From NCBI GenBank assembly GCA_027627225.1, contig CM051034.1, positions 15,980,980-16,044,979 on the forward strand: DNA of 64,000 nt, given 5' to 3'. Shown here in pieces: positions 56,401 through 59,400 of this stretch (the first letter of the stretch is position 1; each line of letters opens with the position of its first letter). A program made the position numbers and the translations under genes. A model generated the notes under the pieces. That model was not told where the DNA came from. It saw nothing but the letters and a program-made list of their open reading frames with translations, and made no database searches. This stretch comes from Congeria kusceri. Its lineage: Eukaryota > Mollusca > Bivalvia > Myida > Dreissenidae.

Positions 56401-59400
56401 TATTTTACCCAACACATTATACGTGTATGTTTATTTTGATTCAGTTTGCCTATTATGCTCGAGTCTGATCGTTTGTAGATCTTCAAGGTTATGTAAATAT
56501 GAATCCTTTATTGTTCAAATTAATGGTGACAAGTTGCGATTCATGCAGGAAAATAACTTCCATGTTGACGTTCTCCTTTAATAAAATAGCCTTACAAGTT
56601 TACACGTTAACACTCCATCACATCTACATGTTCATTGATTCTAACAGTTCTATTGTTATGCTTTTTCAGTTGCATGCCATCTAGGTTTAGCTTTGTTTTC
56701 TTCATGTGTATTTAAAACTTATGCATGCTCTCACCTTCACATTTCCTGTTTCAGAACTTGGTAACGGGCAGTCATGTGCCCAGGCAAGTGAGTGTTCCTA
56801 TGGCAACGCCATCTGTCAAGAGGGGCAGTGCACGTGTGGGGACAGCACATATGTGAACGACACTGTGCCATCTTGTGTACAGAGTAAGAACATACACAAC
56901 ACATTTTAAGTATTTCACATTTTACTTTTCACTTAACTTTCACTCCATTTTGAAGTACTGGTGAACATTGTTGTCTGATGGTCTGGAATTTAGACTTGAA
57001 TTAATAAAGTATTAGGGCTTCAAAGTATACCCAAAATGTAGATTTGAAGTTTCCAATGGTGATGGCCATTAACACAAACAAAGGCAAATCTGTGACAGTG
57101 TGGAAAATCCGAAAATCCAAGCGTTACATCTGGGAAATCAAAGTAATTTTTTTCATTTTTGACATATTTGTTTTTATGATTTATGAGTATAGCATAATAG
57201 GATAAATAGAATATTAGGAGAGTGTTGGATAAAGATGAAGTTTAGTATGATCTGCACAAAATATTTGAGCGCTCAGCAAGCCGCGTGCTCATCTGTTTCC
57301 AAGCCTCGCATGATTAACTTCATCTTTATCCCACGCTCACCTAATATCCTCTATATTTACCATGGTACTATATAGAGAATATGTCTATTATCCATAGCAT
57401 CATCATAGTCTGCTAGTGATGTGATGTTGTAAGTGGTTGAATGATAGAAGACCTCGACATCTTTAAAATACAGTGTTCCATAAGGATGTAAATATGATAC
57501 ATTTAAAAAATGTATGTAAAAAATGTATGTCACAAGCATGAATGTACTGGTATAGTACATAAAGGCTCTTTAGCGGTTTTCATTACCAATTACAGATATA
57601 AACAAATCTCGAGTGTTTCATAATAGGATTTCATGTATTTTCAGAGAAGGCAAACGAATCACCGTGCATGTCAAGCATCGAGTGCAGCTATAGTGGCGCT
57701 GTTTGCACAAACAACCTGTGTGCATGCCCGTCCGACAGATATGAGGACAATACAAGCTGCTTGCCAAGTAGGTTTTCCTTTAAAGGGGCCGGTCTCCCAT
57801 ATAAGCAAATTCATAGTTTTCACAGGTTTCATTCAGATCCTTGCAAGTGCTTGAAATTCAAGCTGCACCATAAAAAAGAGCTTATATGGGATTGAGAGTG
57901 CTTAAAATTACCTTTTTTATACTCCCGGCATCTTGATGCAGGAGGCATATAGTGATCGTCCTGTCCGTCCATCCGTCCGTCTGTCCGTGACAAGGTTAAG
58001 AAGATTTTACCGTTTCATCTAGCACTAACACCGCTTACTACAACACTTGTATACTTACACAGTTGTTGCTTATGACCATTCCCTATCCACCCATATCACC
58101 CAACCTCACTTTGACCTTGACCTAATTTGGACTTATAATAATTCAAAAGTGCCATTTCTTGGTTAACTAGATTTTACCGTTTCGTCTAGCACCAACACCG
58201 CTTACTACAACACTTGGATACTTACACAGTTAATGCTTATGACCATCCCCAATCCACCCATATCACCAAACCTCACTTTGACCTTGACCTTAAACTAATT
58301 TGGACTTATAATAATTCAAAAGTGCCATTTCTTGGTTAACTATATTTTACCATTTCGTCTAGCACCAACACCGCTTACTACAACACTTGAATATTTACAC
58401 AGTTTTACTTTGACCATTCCCAATCCACCCATATCACCCAACGTTACTTTGACCTTGATCTTGACTTAATTTTGACTAAGAAATGGGCTACCCAGCACCA
58501 ACCGGGGGCATGTGTGTTTATCAAACATAGAATCTTGTTTTCACCTGGAAATTGTGAAAATGCTTTTAAAAATGCTTATTTTGTCTTCAAAGGAGCTTAA
58601 AAAGATTGGAAATGTACGAAACAAATAATTTTTAAGCACTTTTGATTCTAAGGTGAAATAAAAGATAACATATTGGTAATACTATGGAAGAACATTATCA
58701 CCTGATGTTATGTTAGAAAACACAATATACTAACACTATAGGGGGTACTTGTCAGATAAATTACTTATAAAACGCATAAAAAAGTATTAAGCATTTCTAA
58801 TGAGGTTTTAATTAAAAATCTAAATACTTAATCTTAAAAATACACTCTCCCATTATGTGTTAAAATAGTTTTTTTCTGATTGGCTTGAACATTTTTAGTC
58901 CATTTGGTAAGTAAAGCTATATTTCTTCATATTTCTTCATTTCAGAGAAGAACAATGGTTTAAGCTGTACACAAAACATTGAATGTTTGGTAACTAGTGC
59001 CGCATGCAATAATGGAACGTGTGGTTGCCCTGACGACAAGTTCTTCGCTAACCTACAGTGTCAGACTCGTGAGTGCTTGCTTTTTGTAATCATATTTGCC
59101 ATCTTTAATTGTTATGTAAACCAGATTTTTACTTTTATTTAAAATTAGAGGATTACATCAATATTTAAAGTATAAATACAGTAATGAAATCTTTATTCCC
59201 ACTTTTATTTCCACTTTAACAGTGAGTTAACTTTATTCCATCTCGTAAACTAATTTTAATATTCATGCAATATTTATTCATTGTCATACAGGAATTTCAA
59301 TATCTATGTAATATTTATACTCAGTTCCACTCTGTAGTAGTTATTGCTGAAATATAGAATCCTTAATCAACACAATTTTCAAACCTATTCCCTTATCTAA